From contig JAGHTI010000019.1 in the NCBI GenBank assembly GCA_018065415.1, positions 1 to 43,686 on the forward strand: 43,686 nucleotides of DNA. Reading direction: 5' to 3'. This document shows, one piece after another, positions 1 through 8,304 of the stretch. The translations under genes were made by a program, and so were the position numbers. This DNA comes from Candidatus Equicola stercoris (GTDB lineage Bacteria > Bacteroidota > Bacteroidia > Bacteroidales > Bacteroidaceae). Each line of letters begins with the position of its first letter. The stretch's first letter is position 1. The notes beneath the pieces were generated by a model. That model saw only the letters and a program-made list of their open reading frames with translations, did not search any database and was not told the DNA's origin.

Positions 1-183
1 CTGCGTTACGATACGAACAGAGTTCTACGATATACTGCGTTACGATACGAACAGAGTTCTACGATACACTGCGTTACGATACGAACAGAGTTCTACGATA
101 CACTGCGTTACGATACGAACAAAGTTCTACGATACGCTTCGCTACGATACGAACAAAGTTCTACGATACACTGCGTTACGATA
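1..183. repeat. 34-bp tandem repeat array, about 5.4 copies, probably continuing left of the window
   Basis: Units start at 1, 35, 69, 103, 137 and 171; consensus CTGCGTTACGATACGAACAGAGTTCTACGATACA; each unit has two TACGATAC octamers and a GAAC-AGA-GTTC inverted repeat. Confidence 0.95.
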
Positions 184-227
184 ACCTTTTCGACTCTTCG
201 ACTTTTAGACTTTTCGACTTTTTGACT

Positions 228-659
228 CTAACCTCTAAGCTCTCTGCTCTGCTGTGCAAGTGCATAGAGTCGTATCTGCTTTACCATGGCGGCGAGGCCG
301 TTGGAACGTGTTGGGCTGAGGTGCTCTTGCAGTCCTATGTCGCGGATGAAGTAGAGGTCGGCATTGAGGATGTCGTCTGGTGTCTGTCCGTCGAAGACTC
401 TGATGAGGAGTGCTATGATGCCCTTGACGATGAGGGCGTCACTCTCTGCCTTGAAGGTGAGGGTGTTGTCGGCGGTCTTGCTTACTGTGAGCCACACACG
501 ACTCTGACAACCGTCTATGAGGTTGTCGTCGGTCTTGTAACTATTGTCCATCGGCGACAGTTCGTTGCCGAGGTCTATGAGCATCTGGTAACGGTCCATC
601 CAGTCGTCAAGCTGACTGAACTCTTCTATTATCTCGTCTTGTATTTCGTTTATTGTCAT
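228..659 (-). CDS. sufE: SufE family Fe-S cluster assembly protein
   Basis: ORF translation MTINEIQDEIIEEFSQLDDWMDRYQMLIDLG...DGCQSRVWL matches SufE; start taken at the internal Met (659) because the -7 promoter element at 664-671 lies inside the longer ORF. Confidence 0.9.
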   Translation of the reverse strand: MTINEIQDEIIEEFSQLDDWMDRYQMLIDLGNELSPMDNSYKTDDNLIDGCQSRVWLTVSKTADNTLTFKAESDALIVKGIIALLIRVFDGQTPDDILNADLYFIRDIGLQEHLSPTRSNGLAAMVKQIRLYALAQQSRELRG

Positions 660-663
660 GATG

Positions 664-671
664 CAAAAGTA
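664..671 (-). promoter_or_regulatory. Bacteroidetes -7 element TACTTTTG for sufE
   Basis: caaaagta on + strand = TACTTTTG (TAnnTTTG) 4 nt before the sufE ATG. Confidence 0.6.
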
Positions 672-716
672 GTAATTATTTTTGATATGATAAATGGGTA
701 TGTCGGGAAAAAACAC

Positions 717-724
717 TACCTTTG
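717..724 (+). promoter_or_regulatory. Bacteroidetes -7 element TACCTTTG for mnmG
   Basis: TACCTTTG matches TAnnTTTG; GTG start 7 nt downstream. Confidence 0.6.
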
Positions 725-730
725 CCGTCT

Positions 731-2626
731 GTGAGTATTTTTAACTTCGACATACTGGTCATCGGCGGTGGGCATGCTGGTTGTGAGGCTGCCTGTGCTG
801 CTGCAAACATGGGGGCAAAGACGTGTCTTGTCACCATGGACATGAACAAGATTGCGCAGATGAGTTGCAATCCTGCTGTGGGTGGCATCGCCAAGGGGCA
901 GATAGTGCGTGAGATAGATGCTCTCGGTGGACAGATGGGACTGGTGACGGATGCTGCCACGATACAGTTTCGCATGCTCAACAGGAGCAAGGGTCCTGCC
1001 ATGTGGAGCCCACGTGCACAGTGTGACAGGGAGAAGTTCATCTGGCAGTGGCGCAGTTGTCTGGATGCGACGGACAATCTCGACATCTGGCAAGACCAGG
1101 TGTGCGAACTGCTGGTGGAAGGCGGAAAGGTCATGGGCGTGAGGACGATATGGGGAGCCGAGCTGAGGGCGAAGGCTGTGGTCATCACGGCTGGCACCTT
1201 CCTGAACGGTCTCATGCACGTAGGACGGAAGCAGGTGGAGGGCGGACGCATAGCCGAACCTGCGGTGAAAGGCCTTACGGAGAGCATAACACGTCATGGC
1301 ATCACGATGGCGAGGATGAAGACAGGAACACCGGTGCGCATAGACAGACGCAGCGTACATTTCGAGTATTGCGAACGCCAAGATGGCGATGAGGCTATAT
1401 ATGGATTTTCTTATCTCAATGCTACACACCGCTCCGACAAGGGGCTGAGACAGTTGCCATGCTGGATATTGCAGACCAACGAGGAGTGTCACGAAGAACT
1501 GAAGAAAGGACTTCCAGACTCTCCGCTCTTCAACGGTCAGATACAGAGCATTGGTCCGCGTTACTGTCCGTCAGTGGAGACGAAACTGGTGACCTTTCCT
1601 GACAAAGACCATCATCCGCTATTCCTCGAACCAGAGGGCGAGGATACGAATGAGATGTATCTGAACGGATTCTCTTCGTCGATGCCTATGGATGTGCAGA
1701 TAAATGCTCTGAAGAAGATTCCTGCTCTCAAGGACCTGAAGATATACCGTCCGGGATATGCGATAGAATACGACTTTTTCGACCCTACACAACTGAAACA
1801 CTCGTTGGAATCGAAGATTATAGAGGGTTTGTTCTTTGCAGGACAGGTGAACGGTACTACGGGTTATGAGGAGGCTGCCGGACAGGGACTTGTGGCTGGT
1901 GTGAATGCTGCCAACTACTGTGCGGGCAGAGAACCTTTTGTGATGGGGAGAGACGAGAGTTACATTGGAGTGCTCATTGACGACCTCGTGACAAAGGGTG
2001 TGGACGAACCTTACAGAATGTTTACCTCACGTGCCGAATACCGCAACTTGCTGCGTCAGGCCGATGCCGATGGACGACTGACGGAGAGGGCATACGAGAT
2101 GGGCTTGGCAAGACGTGACCGCTATGAGTGGTGGCTGGAGAAGAAGGAGAGGATAGAGGACATCATCACCTTCTGCAAAAACTTTGCCGTGAAACCGCAG
2201 ATGGTGAACGGATGTCTGGAGACGTTGGGCACATCACCGCTGTCGGCAGGGTGCAAGCTGATAGAGATACTCGGACGACCGCAGGTGTCGCTTGACGACA
2301 TGGCGACGGTGTTCCCTGAACTGAAGGAGAAGATGTACGGCTACGGACAGGAGGAGGCGAGGAAGAAAGAGATTGCCGAAGCGGCAGAGATAAGGATAAA
2401 ATATAGCGGATATATAGAACGAGAACGAATGGTGGCTGAGAAGATGCACCGTCTGGAGTATATCAGGATAAAGGGGAAGTTCGACTATATGTCCATGACA
2501 GGACTCAGCATAGAGGCTCGTCAGAAACTGGAGAAGATACAGCCAGAGACGCTGGCACAGGCTTCGCGTATTCCGGGAGTGTCGCCAAGCGACATTGACG
2601 TGCTGCTGGTGCTCTCCAAAAGATGA
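731..2626 (+). CDS. mnmG: tRNA uridine-5-carboxymethylaminomethyl(34) synthesis enzyme MnmG (GidA)
   Basis: N-terminal FAD motif FDILVIGGGHAGCEAACAAANMG, CNPAVGGIAKG; full-length ORF; GTG start inferred. Confidence 0.95.
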   Translation: MSIFNFDILVIGGGHAGCEAACAAANMGAKTCLVTMDMNKIAQMSCNPAVGGIAKGQIVREIDALGGQMGLVTDAATIQFRMLNRSKGPAMWSPRAQCDREKFIWQWRSCLDATDNLDIWQDQVCELLVEGGKVMGVRTIWGAELRAKAVVITAGTFLNGLMHVGRKQVEGGRIAEPAVKGLTESITRHGITMARMKTGTPVRIDRRSVHFEYCERQDGDEAIYGFSYLNATHRSDKGLRQLPCWILQTNEECHEELKKGLPDSPLFNGQIQSIGPRYCPSVETKLVTFPDKDHHPLFLEPEGEDTNEMYLNGFSSSMPMDVQINALKKIPALKDLKIYRPGYAIEYDFFDPTQLKHSLESKIIEGLFFAGQVNGTTGYEEAAGQGLVAGVNAANYCAGREPFVMGRDESYIGVLIDDLVTKGVDEPYRMFTSRAEYRNLLRQADADGRLTERAYEMGLARRDRYEWWLEKKERIEDIITFCKNFAVKPQMVNGCLETLGTSPLSAGCKLIEILGRPQVSLDDMATVFPELKEKMYGYGQEEARKKEIAEAAEIRIKYSGYIERERMVAEKMHRLEYIRIKGKFDYMSMTGLSIEARQKLEKIQPETLAQASRIPGVSPSDIDVLLVLSKR

Positions 2627-2664
2627 AAGGTCTTGAAAAACAATAACATAAAATATTACAGACT

Positions 2665-3195
2665 ATGAACAAAGAACTTATTATGAACAACCTTCGCAGT
2701 ATTCCTGATTGGCCTATACCAGGAGTGAACTTCCGTGATGTGACAACACTGTTCAAGGATGCTGCAACTCTGAACGAACTGTCGGACACTCTGTATGAGA
2801 TGTATAAAGATGCTGGCATCACAAAGGTGGTGGGCATCGAAAGTCGTGGTTTCATCATGGGAGCCATCCTCGCTGTACGTCTTGGTGCTGGTTTTGTGCT
2901 TTGCAGAAAGCCGGGTAAGTTGCCGGGCAAGATTGTCAGAGAGAGTTACCAGAAAGAATACGGTACTGATACTATCGAGATTCATGAGGGTTCCATTGAC
3001 GAGAATGATGTGGTGCTCATCCATGATGACATCCTCGCCACTGGAGGAACGTTTGCCGCTGCATGCCGTCTGGTGAAGAAGTTCAACCCGAAGAAGGTGT
3101 CGTTCAATGCTCTCATAGAACTGGTGAACGAGGGTTTTGTAGGTAGAGATGCCCTGCCGGAAGATATTGATGTCAAGTGCCTCTTACAACTCTGA
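2665..3195 (+). CDS. apt: adenine phosphoribosyltransferase
   Basis: IPDWPIPGVNFRDVTTLFKD, GIESRGFIMGAILA, PRPP motif VVLIHDDILATGGT. Confidence 0.95.
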   Translation: MNKELIMNNLRSIPDWPIPGVNFRDVTTLFKDAATLNELSDTLYEMYKDAGITKVVGIESRGFIMGAILAVRLGAGFVLCRKPGKLPGKIVRESYQKEYGTDTIEIHEGSIDENDVVLIHDDILATGGTFAAACRLVKKFNPKKVSFNALIELVNEGFVGRDALPEDIDVKCLLQL

Positions 3196-4999
3196 CATAA
3201 AGGCTATCGTTGACAGATTGCCTTCCTCTCCCGGCTGTTACCAGTATCTGGACAAGACGGGAAAGATAATCTATGTTGGTAAGGCAAAAAACCTAAAACG
3301 CAGGGTTTCATCGTATTTTCGTTCCGATCCGGGAAGTTACAAGACAAAGGTGCTGGTGTCGCAGATTTGCGACATCAAGTATGCTGTGGTGAAGACTGAC
3401 CAAGAGGCTTTCCTCCTTGAGAACTCGCTGATAAAACAGCACAACCCGAAATATAACGTGCTGTTGAAAGATGGTAAGACATATCCTTATATTTGTGTTA
3501 CCAAAGAGGAGTTTCCGAGAATCTTCAAGACACGCAAGGTGAACAAAAAGATGGGATATTTCTATGGTCCCTTCTCGCATCTGGGCAGTATGTATGCCAT
3601 GCTGGAAGTGATAAAGAAACTGTACAAACCCCGTACCTGCAACATGCCGATGACGGTAGAAGGTGTGGATGGTGACAGGTATCGGTCGTGTCTGGAGTGG
3701 CATATAAAGAGATGCGATGCACCATGCATAAGAAAGCAGTCGCACGAGGAATATATGCAGAACATAGAAGATGCGAAGGAGATACTGAAAGGTCGTACGA
3801 GGGCTCTGCTGACAAAGATGTACGAGGAGATGCTGAGGCTGTCGGAAGAACTGCGGTTCGAGGAGGCAGAAGAGATGAAACGCCGTTACCTGCTAATACA
3901 GGACTATTGCAGTAGGAGCGAGGTGGTGAGCAATGTCATTGATGATGTGGACGTCTTCTCCGTGACAAGTGATGACAACATGGCATTCATAAACTTTCTG
4001 CATGTAGCCTCAGGTAGCATAAACCAAGCCTTCACCTTTGAATACAAGAAGAAGTTGGATGAAGACGACAGGGAACTGTTGCAGATGGCAATCATAGAGA
4101 TTCGTAACAGACAGAGCTCTACGACTAAGGAGATAATAGTGCCTTTCGACATGGAGATGGAACTGGATGGTGTGACCTTCACCGTGCCACAGCGTGGCGA
4201 CAAGAAGACGCTGCTGGAACTGTCGCTGATGAATGGGAAGCAGTATCGCTTTGATAGACTCAAACAGGCGGAAAAACTGAATCCAGAGCAGAAGGCGGTG
4301 AGGATGATGAAGGAGATACAGACGGCACTACACCTGCCGAAGATGCCGTACAGGATAGAGTGTTTTGACAATTCCAACATATCGGGCACAGATGCCGTGG
4401 CAGGACTTGTGGTGTTCAAGAAACTGAAACCGTCAAAACAAGACTATAGGAAGTTCAATATCAAGACGGTGGTGGGTGCTGACGACTATGCCTCGATGCG
4501 TGAGGTGGTGTGGAGACGGTATTCACGACTGAAGGAAGAAGGAGCAGAACTGCCTGACGTGATAATAACAGACGGTGGAAAGGGACAGATGGGTATCGTG
4601 AGCGACGTGCTAAGAGAGTTGGACGTTGACATCCCTGTGGTGGGACTGGCAAAGAGCGACAGACACCGTACCAACGAGGTGCTGATTTATGATGCAGGGG
4701 ATTCGACAAACATCGTGTCCGTAGGGATGAAGACAGACAGCGAGGTGTTCCATCTTTTTACACGCATTCAAGACGAGGTGCACAGATATGCGATTTCTTT
4801 CCATAGAGACAAGAGGAGCAAAGGGCAGACACACTCGGAACTGGACGATATCAAGGGTATCGGCGTGAAGACAAAACAGGCGTTGCTGCAACATTTTAGA
4901 AGTGTGAAGCAGATAAAGTTGGCTGACATGGACGCTCTGGAAAAGGTGGTGGGAAAGGCAAAAGCCAAAGTGATTTATGATTTTCTGAAAAAGACATAA
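3170..4999 (+). CDS. uvrC: excinuclease ABC subunit C
   Basis: GIY-YIG start (LPSSPGCYQYLDKTGKIIYVGKAKNLKRRVSSYF), UVR motif, C-terminal HhH; overlaps apt by 26 bp. Confidence 0.95.
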   Translation: MSSASYNSDIKAIVDRLPSSPGCYQYLDKTGKIIYVGKAKNLKRRVSSYFRSDPGSYKTKVLVSQICDIKYAVVKTDQEAFLLENSLIKQHNPKYNVLLKDGKTYPYICVTKEEFPRIFKTRKVNKKMGYFYGPFSHLGSMYAMLEVIKKLYKPRTCNMPMTVEGVDGDRYRSCLEWHIKRCDAPCIRKQSHEEYMQNIEDAKEILKGRTRALLTKMYEEMLRLSEELRFEEAEEMKRRYLLIQDYCSRSEVVSNVIDDVDVFSVTSDDNMAFINFLHVASGSINQAFTFEYKKKLDEDDRELLQMAIIEIRNRQSSTTKEIIVPFDMEMELDGVTFTVPQRGDKKTLLELSLMNGKQYRFDRLKQAEKLNPEQKAVRMMKEIQTALHLPKMPYRIECFDNSNISGTDAVAGLVVFKKLKPSKQDYRKFNIKTVVGADDYASMREVVWRRYSRLKEEGAELPDVIITDGGKGQMGIVSDVLRELDVDIPVVGLAKSDRHRTNEVLIYDAGDSTNIVSVGMKTDSEVFHLFTRIQDEVHRYAISFHRDKRSKGQTHSELDDIKGIGVKTKQALLQHFRSVKQIKLADMDALEKVVGKAKAKVIYDFLKKT

Positions 5000-5011
5000 T
5001 ATATATATAAT

Positions 5012-6127
5012 ATGAATAAGGTGTTGATTTTGTGTGTGGGGCTATGTATGGCAGTTGCAGTCTGTCGTGCACAGGAAGAAAAACCACTTTTCACCGTCAT
5101 CGGCGGTCCTGACGAACCAGTGCTGACGGCTACATCTCCAGGATGTGAGGACATACAAGGAGGTTTTGAAGGAGGTGCGTGTGTGAAGGTAAACGGTGTG
5201 TATCATCTGTTTCCAACGGAGAGAGCAGGCGAAAAAGGACAACCTGCAAAATACGACAGGATAAAGACGAGGATAGGACACTGGACAAGTAAGGATGCGA
5301 TACACTGGAAACGCGAAGGAACCATATTCCAGTCGAGTGGAAAGTATGCCGTGAGTCATTATGACAATCCTGCCAATGACCGACGTGCAGCGATATGGTC
5401 GTACTACCCTATCTTCAACAGAGCCCATAACCGCTGGCAAGGATATTACCTCTGCTATACCTGTGATTCGGTGATAGCACCAAACCATTCCTTCGGCAGG
5501 ATATGGAAGTGTGAATCGGAAAAAGAAGGTATGGATGGCATTGGCGGTCCTTACCATAACCTCGGCATAGTGATGGAACCCGGTCTTGACACACAGTTGT
5601 GGGAAGGAAGACAAGGTGTGGCTTCTTTCTATCCGTATGAGTGTCCTGACGGCACATGGAAAGCCTTTTACAGTGGTGCATACCCTTTCATGTCGCGCGA
5701 AGACTATCCCTTTGGCGGAAAGGAAGGCCACTGGTATATTGCACTGGCAAAGAGTGACAGTCTTGACGGTGTGTGGGAAAGGATGGGGGAAGATGTGAAC
5801 CCAGTGACGTCGATACATCCAGAGTTTGTAGAAAACCCAATAGTGAGTCGTCTGCCAGATGGTACATACATCGCAGTTTTTGACGGAGGACCAGCCGACA
5901 AAGGGTTTGCAAACAAGATAGGTTACACCACATCAAAAGATGGACTGCATTGGAGCAAGGCAAGATATATTGCAATAGAAGAAAAGGTAAAAAAGTGGTG
6001 GATAACGATGAGGACACCACTTTGTCTCATCCCAGAAGGAAACGATGTTTATACCATTCTATACAACGCCATAACAAAGGACAGATTTCACCCTATGGGA
6101 ATGGTAAAAGTTCGATTAAATCGGTAA
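5012..6127 (+). CDS. secreted glycosidase-like protein (five-bladed beta-propeller, GH43/GH32-like fold)
   Basis: Signal peptide MNKVLILCVGLCMAVAVCRAQ; repeated blade motifs such as GHWTSKDAIHWKREG and IGYTTSKDGLHWSKA. Confidence 0.6.
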   Translation: MNKVLILCVGLCMAVAVCRAQEEKPLFTVIGGPDEPVLTATSPGCEDIQGGFEGGACVKVNGVYHLFPTERAGEKGQPAKYDRIKTRIGHWTSKDAIHWKREGTIFQSSGKYAVSHYDNPANDRRAAIWSYYPIFNRAHNRWQGYYLCYTCDSVIAPNHSFGRIWKCESEKEGMDGIGGPYHNLGIVMEPGLDTQLWEGRQGVASFYPYECPDGTWKAFYSGAYPFMSREDYPFGGKEGHWYIALAKSDSLDGVWERMGEDVNPVTSIHPEFVENPIVSRLPDGTYIAVFDGGPADKGFANKIGYTTSKDGLHWSKARYIAIEEKVKKWWITMRTPLCLIPEGNDVYTILYNAITKDRFHPMGMVKVRLNR

Positions 6128-6232
6128 TTTTAGAGAATACAAACAACAGGATAACCCTTTGTCAGGAGGTCGGTTTTTGGGGTTTTCACAAGGGAAGATA
6201 AAAAGACCGATTTTAAGGGTGAAAATGGTGGA

Positions 6233-6268
6233 ATGACAGGCGCAGAAGTGTGTCTGTCATGTTTTTTT
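6233..6268 (+). terminator. Rho-independent terminator
   Basis: 12-bp stem ATGACAGGCGCA / TGTGTCTGTCAT (two G-U pairs), GAAG loop, then GTTTTTTT. Confidence 0.85.
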
Positions 6269-6396
6269 GTGTCATCATCGAGGAGCAGAGAAGGAAATTC
6301 TTATTTTTTGATTTTTATCCACCACTCATAACAGCTTGAATATCAATAGGAAAAATGGTCGAGATTAAAGAATTAGAAAAAAGTTAATAAAAAAAG

Positions 6397-6411
6397 TGGG
6401 GAATTGTGGGG
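6397..6411 (+). promoter_or_regulatory. Putative MraZ operator: two TGGGG boxes with 10-bp period
   Basis: aaagTGGGGaattgTGGGGgaac immediately upstream of the mraZ promoter; matches the TGGGN repeat-type site known for MraZ. Confidence 0.7.
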
Positions 6412-6431
6412 GAACTTAAAATAATTTTTAT

Positions 6432-6439
6432 TATTTTTG
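6432..6439 (+). promoter_or_regulatory. -7 element TATTTTTG of the mraZ/dcw promoter
   Basis: TAnnTTTG match 24 nt before the mraZ ATG. Confidence 0.7.
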
Positions 6440-6463
6440 CACGAAATTTCTATAATAGCGAAG

Positions 6464-6934
6464 ATGATGAGATTTCTTGGGAACATAGAAGCACGAATAG
6501 ATGCAAAGGGAAGAGCCTTTCTTCCTGCTTGTTTCCGTAAGGAATTGCAAACTGGTGGCGAGGAGAACATCATCCTGCGCAGAGACGTGTTCCAGGATTG
6601 TCTTGTGCTATACCCTGAGTCTGTATGGTGCGCACAGATGGACTTGTTACGTGGAAAGTTGAACAGATGGAACGGTAAGGAACAGATGTTGTTCCGTCAG
6701 TTCGTGAGTGATGTAGAGATTTTATCGCTTGACACTAACGGTCGTATCCTCATCCCTGCCAGATACAGAAAGCTGACAGGCATAAGTCAGGATGTACGGT
6801 TTGTTGGTATGGGCGATGTCATTGAGGTATGGTCACCAGAAAATCTGGACAAGGTAATGCTTGAGCAGCAACAGTTTGCTGGAGAACTGGAAGACATGAT
6901 GAGTGCCTTGTCGGAAGATGGACATAAGGAGTAA
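6464..6934 (+). CDS. mraZ: division/cell wall cluster transcriptional repressor MraZ
   Basis: MRFLGNIEARIDAKGRAFLPACFRKEL; first gene of the dcw cluster; start moved downstream of the promoter. Confidence 0.93.
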   Translation: MMRFLGNIEARIDAKGRAFLPACFRKELQTGGEENIILRRDVFQDCLVLYPESVWCAQMDLLRGKLNRWNGKEQMLFRQFVSDVEILSLDTNGRILIPARYRKLTGISQDVRFVGMGDVIEVWSPENLDKVMLEQQQFAGELEDMMSALSEDGHKE

Positions 6935-6961
6935 GTATTCCGAAACTTTTTGACGAAGACT

Positions 6962-7873
6962 ATGGTTAAGGTTGCAGAGACATATCACGTACCGGTATTG
7001 TTGAAAGAAAGTGTTGATGGACTTTCTATCCATGAAGGTACGTATGTTGACATGACCTTTGGCGGTGGCGGTCATAGTCGGGAGATACTGAGCAGGATGC
7101 CGAAAGGTGCGAGGCTGTATGGTTTTGACCAAGACAGAGATGCAGAGCAAAACATCATCGATGATGATAGGTTTGTGTTTGTGAGAAGCAACTTCCGCTA
7201 CCTTAAAAACTGGATGAGATACCATGGTGTGGATGGTGTGGATGGCATCATCGCAGACTTAGGAGTATCAAGTCATCACTTTGATGATGAGACACGAGGA
7301 TTCTCGTTCAGGTATGACGCTCCGCTCGACATGAGGATGAACAACAGAGGTGGCAAGACTGCTGCCGACATCCTGAATGAGTACGACGAAGAACGATTGG
7401 CAACGATATTCCGTCTGTATGGTGAGATAAAGAATGCTGGAAATGTGGCACGTAAGATTGTATCATACAGAATGTCGAAAGCACTGGCAACAACACAAAA
7501 CCTGATGCATGCCGTGTGGGGTGTGGAGGAGTTGACACCCAACATGAAAAAGGAAGCAGCACGATTGTTTCAGGCTCTGCGTATAGAGGTGAACCACGAG
7601 ATGGAGGCTCTGTCAGAGATGCTTGTCTCTGCTGTGGAACTGCTGACAAAAGGAGGCAGACTGGTGGTGATAACTTATCACAGTCTGGAAGACAGACTTG
7701 TGAAAAACGTGATGAAGTCAGGGAATATCGAAGGTAAGGTGGTGCAGGATTTCTTTGGACAGAAACAAGTTCCTTTGAAAGAAATGTGCAAGGTGATAAC
7801 GGTGTCTGCCGAAGAACTGGAGAGTAATCCACGCAGCAGAAGTGCCAAACTGAGAATTGCAGAAAAGAGATGA
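6962..7873 (+). CDS. rsmH: 16S rRNA (cytosine1402-N4)-methyltransferase
   Basis: YHVPVLLKESVDGL...YVDMTFGGGGHSREIL; ADLGVSSHHFD. Confidence 0.95.
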   Translation: MVKVAETYHVPVLLKESVDGLSIHEGTYVDMTFGGGGHSREILSRMPKGARLYGFDQDRDAEQNIIDDDRFVFVRSNFRYLKNWMRYHGVDGVDGIIADLGVSSHHFDDETRGFSFRYDAPLDMRMNNRGGKTAADILNEYDEERLATIFRLYGEIKNAGNVARKIVSYRMSKALATTQNLMHAVWGVEELTPNMKKEAARLFQALRIEVNHEMEALSEMLVSAVELLTKGGRLVVITYHSLEDRLVKNVMKSGNIEGKVVQDFFGQKQVPLKEMCKVITVSAEELESNPRSRSAKLRIAEKR

Positions 7874-8304
7874 ACGAAGATATAAAGGACATAGAGATTA
7901 CGGAAGAGGAGCAACTCTCACAAGACCGTATGAGAGCTATCAAGAAGATAAAGACACTTGGTAGTGATGACGAGTCCGTGAAGGGAAGGATGACCTTGAT
8001 GAAGATTGTCGGTGGCGATATCTTGACAGGACGTATGATAAGAGTCCATATCGGTATCCTCACACTAATCTTTTTCTTTTTCATAATCCAGATAACAAAC
8101 CGCTATAGTAGCGATTATGAACTGCAGAAGATAGACAATCTGCAGAAAACATTGAAAGATGCAAAATACAGTGCTCTGTGGAGCGAAAGTCAGTTGACAA
8201 AAAACTTCCGTCAAGGCAGGGTAATGGAGATATTAGAAAGCAACAACGACACTTCACTGCACGCGCTGGTGACACCGTTGTACAAAGTGGAGGTGGATGA
8301 ATGA
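7870..8304 (+). CDS. ftsL: FtsL-like cell division protein
   Basis: Position between rsmH and ftsI; small bitopic protein with one TM (IGILTLIFFFFIIQI) followed by a coiled-coil-like segment. Confidence 0.8.
   Translation: MNEDIKDIEITEEEQLSQDRMRAIKKIKTLGSDDESVKGRMTLMKIVGGDILTGRMIRVHIGILTLIFFFFIIQITNRYSSDYELQKIDNLQKTLKDAKYSALWSESQLTKNFRQGRVMEILESNNDTSLHALVTPLYKVEVDE

Noticed and set aside
1-183. Possible CRISPR array
   Set aside because: The 34-bp units are directly contiguous with no unique spacers and no cas genes are present.
222-734. 170-aa plus-strand ORF opposite sufE
   Set aside because: Minus-strand translation is a clear SufE; the plus ORF is a shadow.
676-1492. Long minus-strand ORFs (203 and 258 aa) opposite mnmG
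   Set aside because: Antisense to a clear full-length MnmG; compositions are low-quality shadow ORFs with no recognisable domain.
5042-5818. 258-aa minus-strand ORF opposite the glycosidase-like gene
   Set aside because: Shadow ORF; the plus strand has a signal peptide and coherent propeller motifs.
7308-8084. 258-aa minus-strand ORF opposite rsmH/ftsL
   Set aside because: Overlaps two confident dcw genes on the other strand; no domain recognised.
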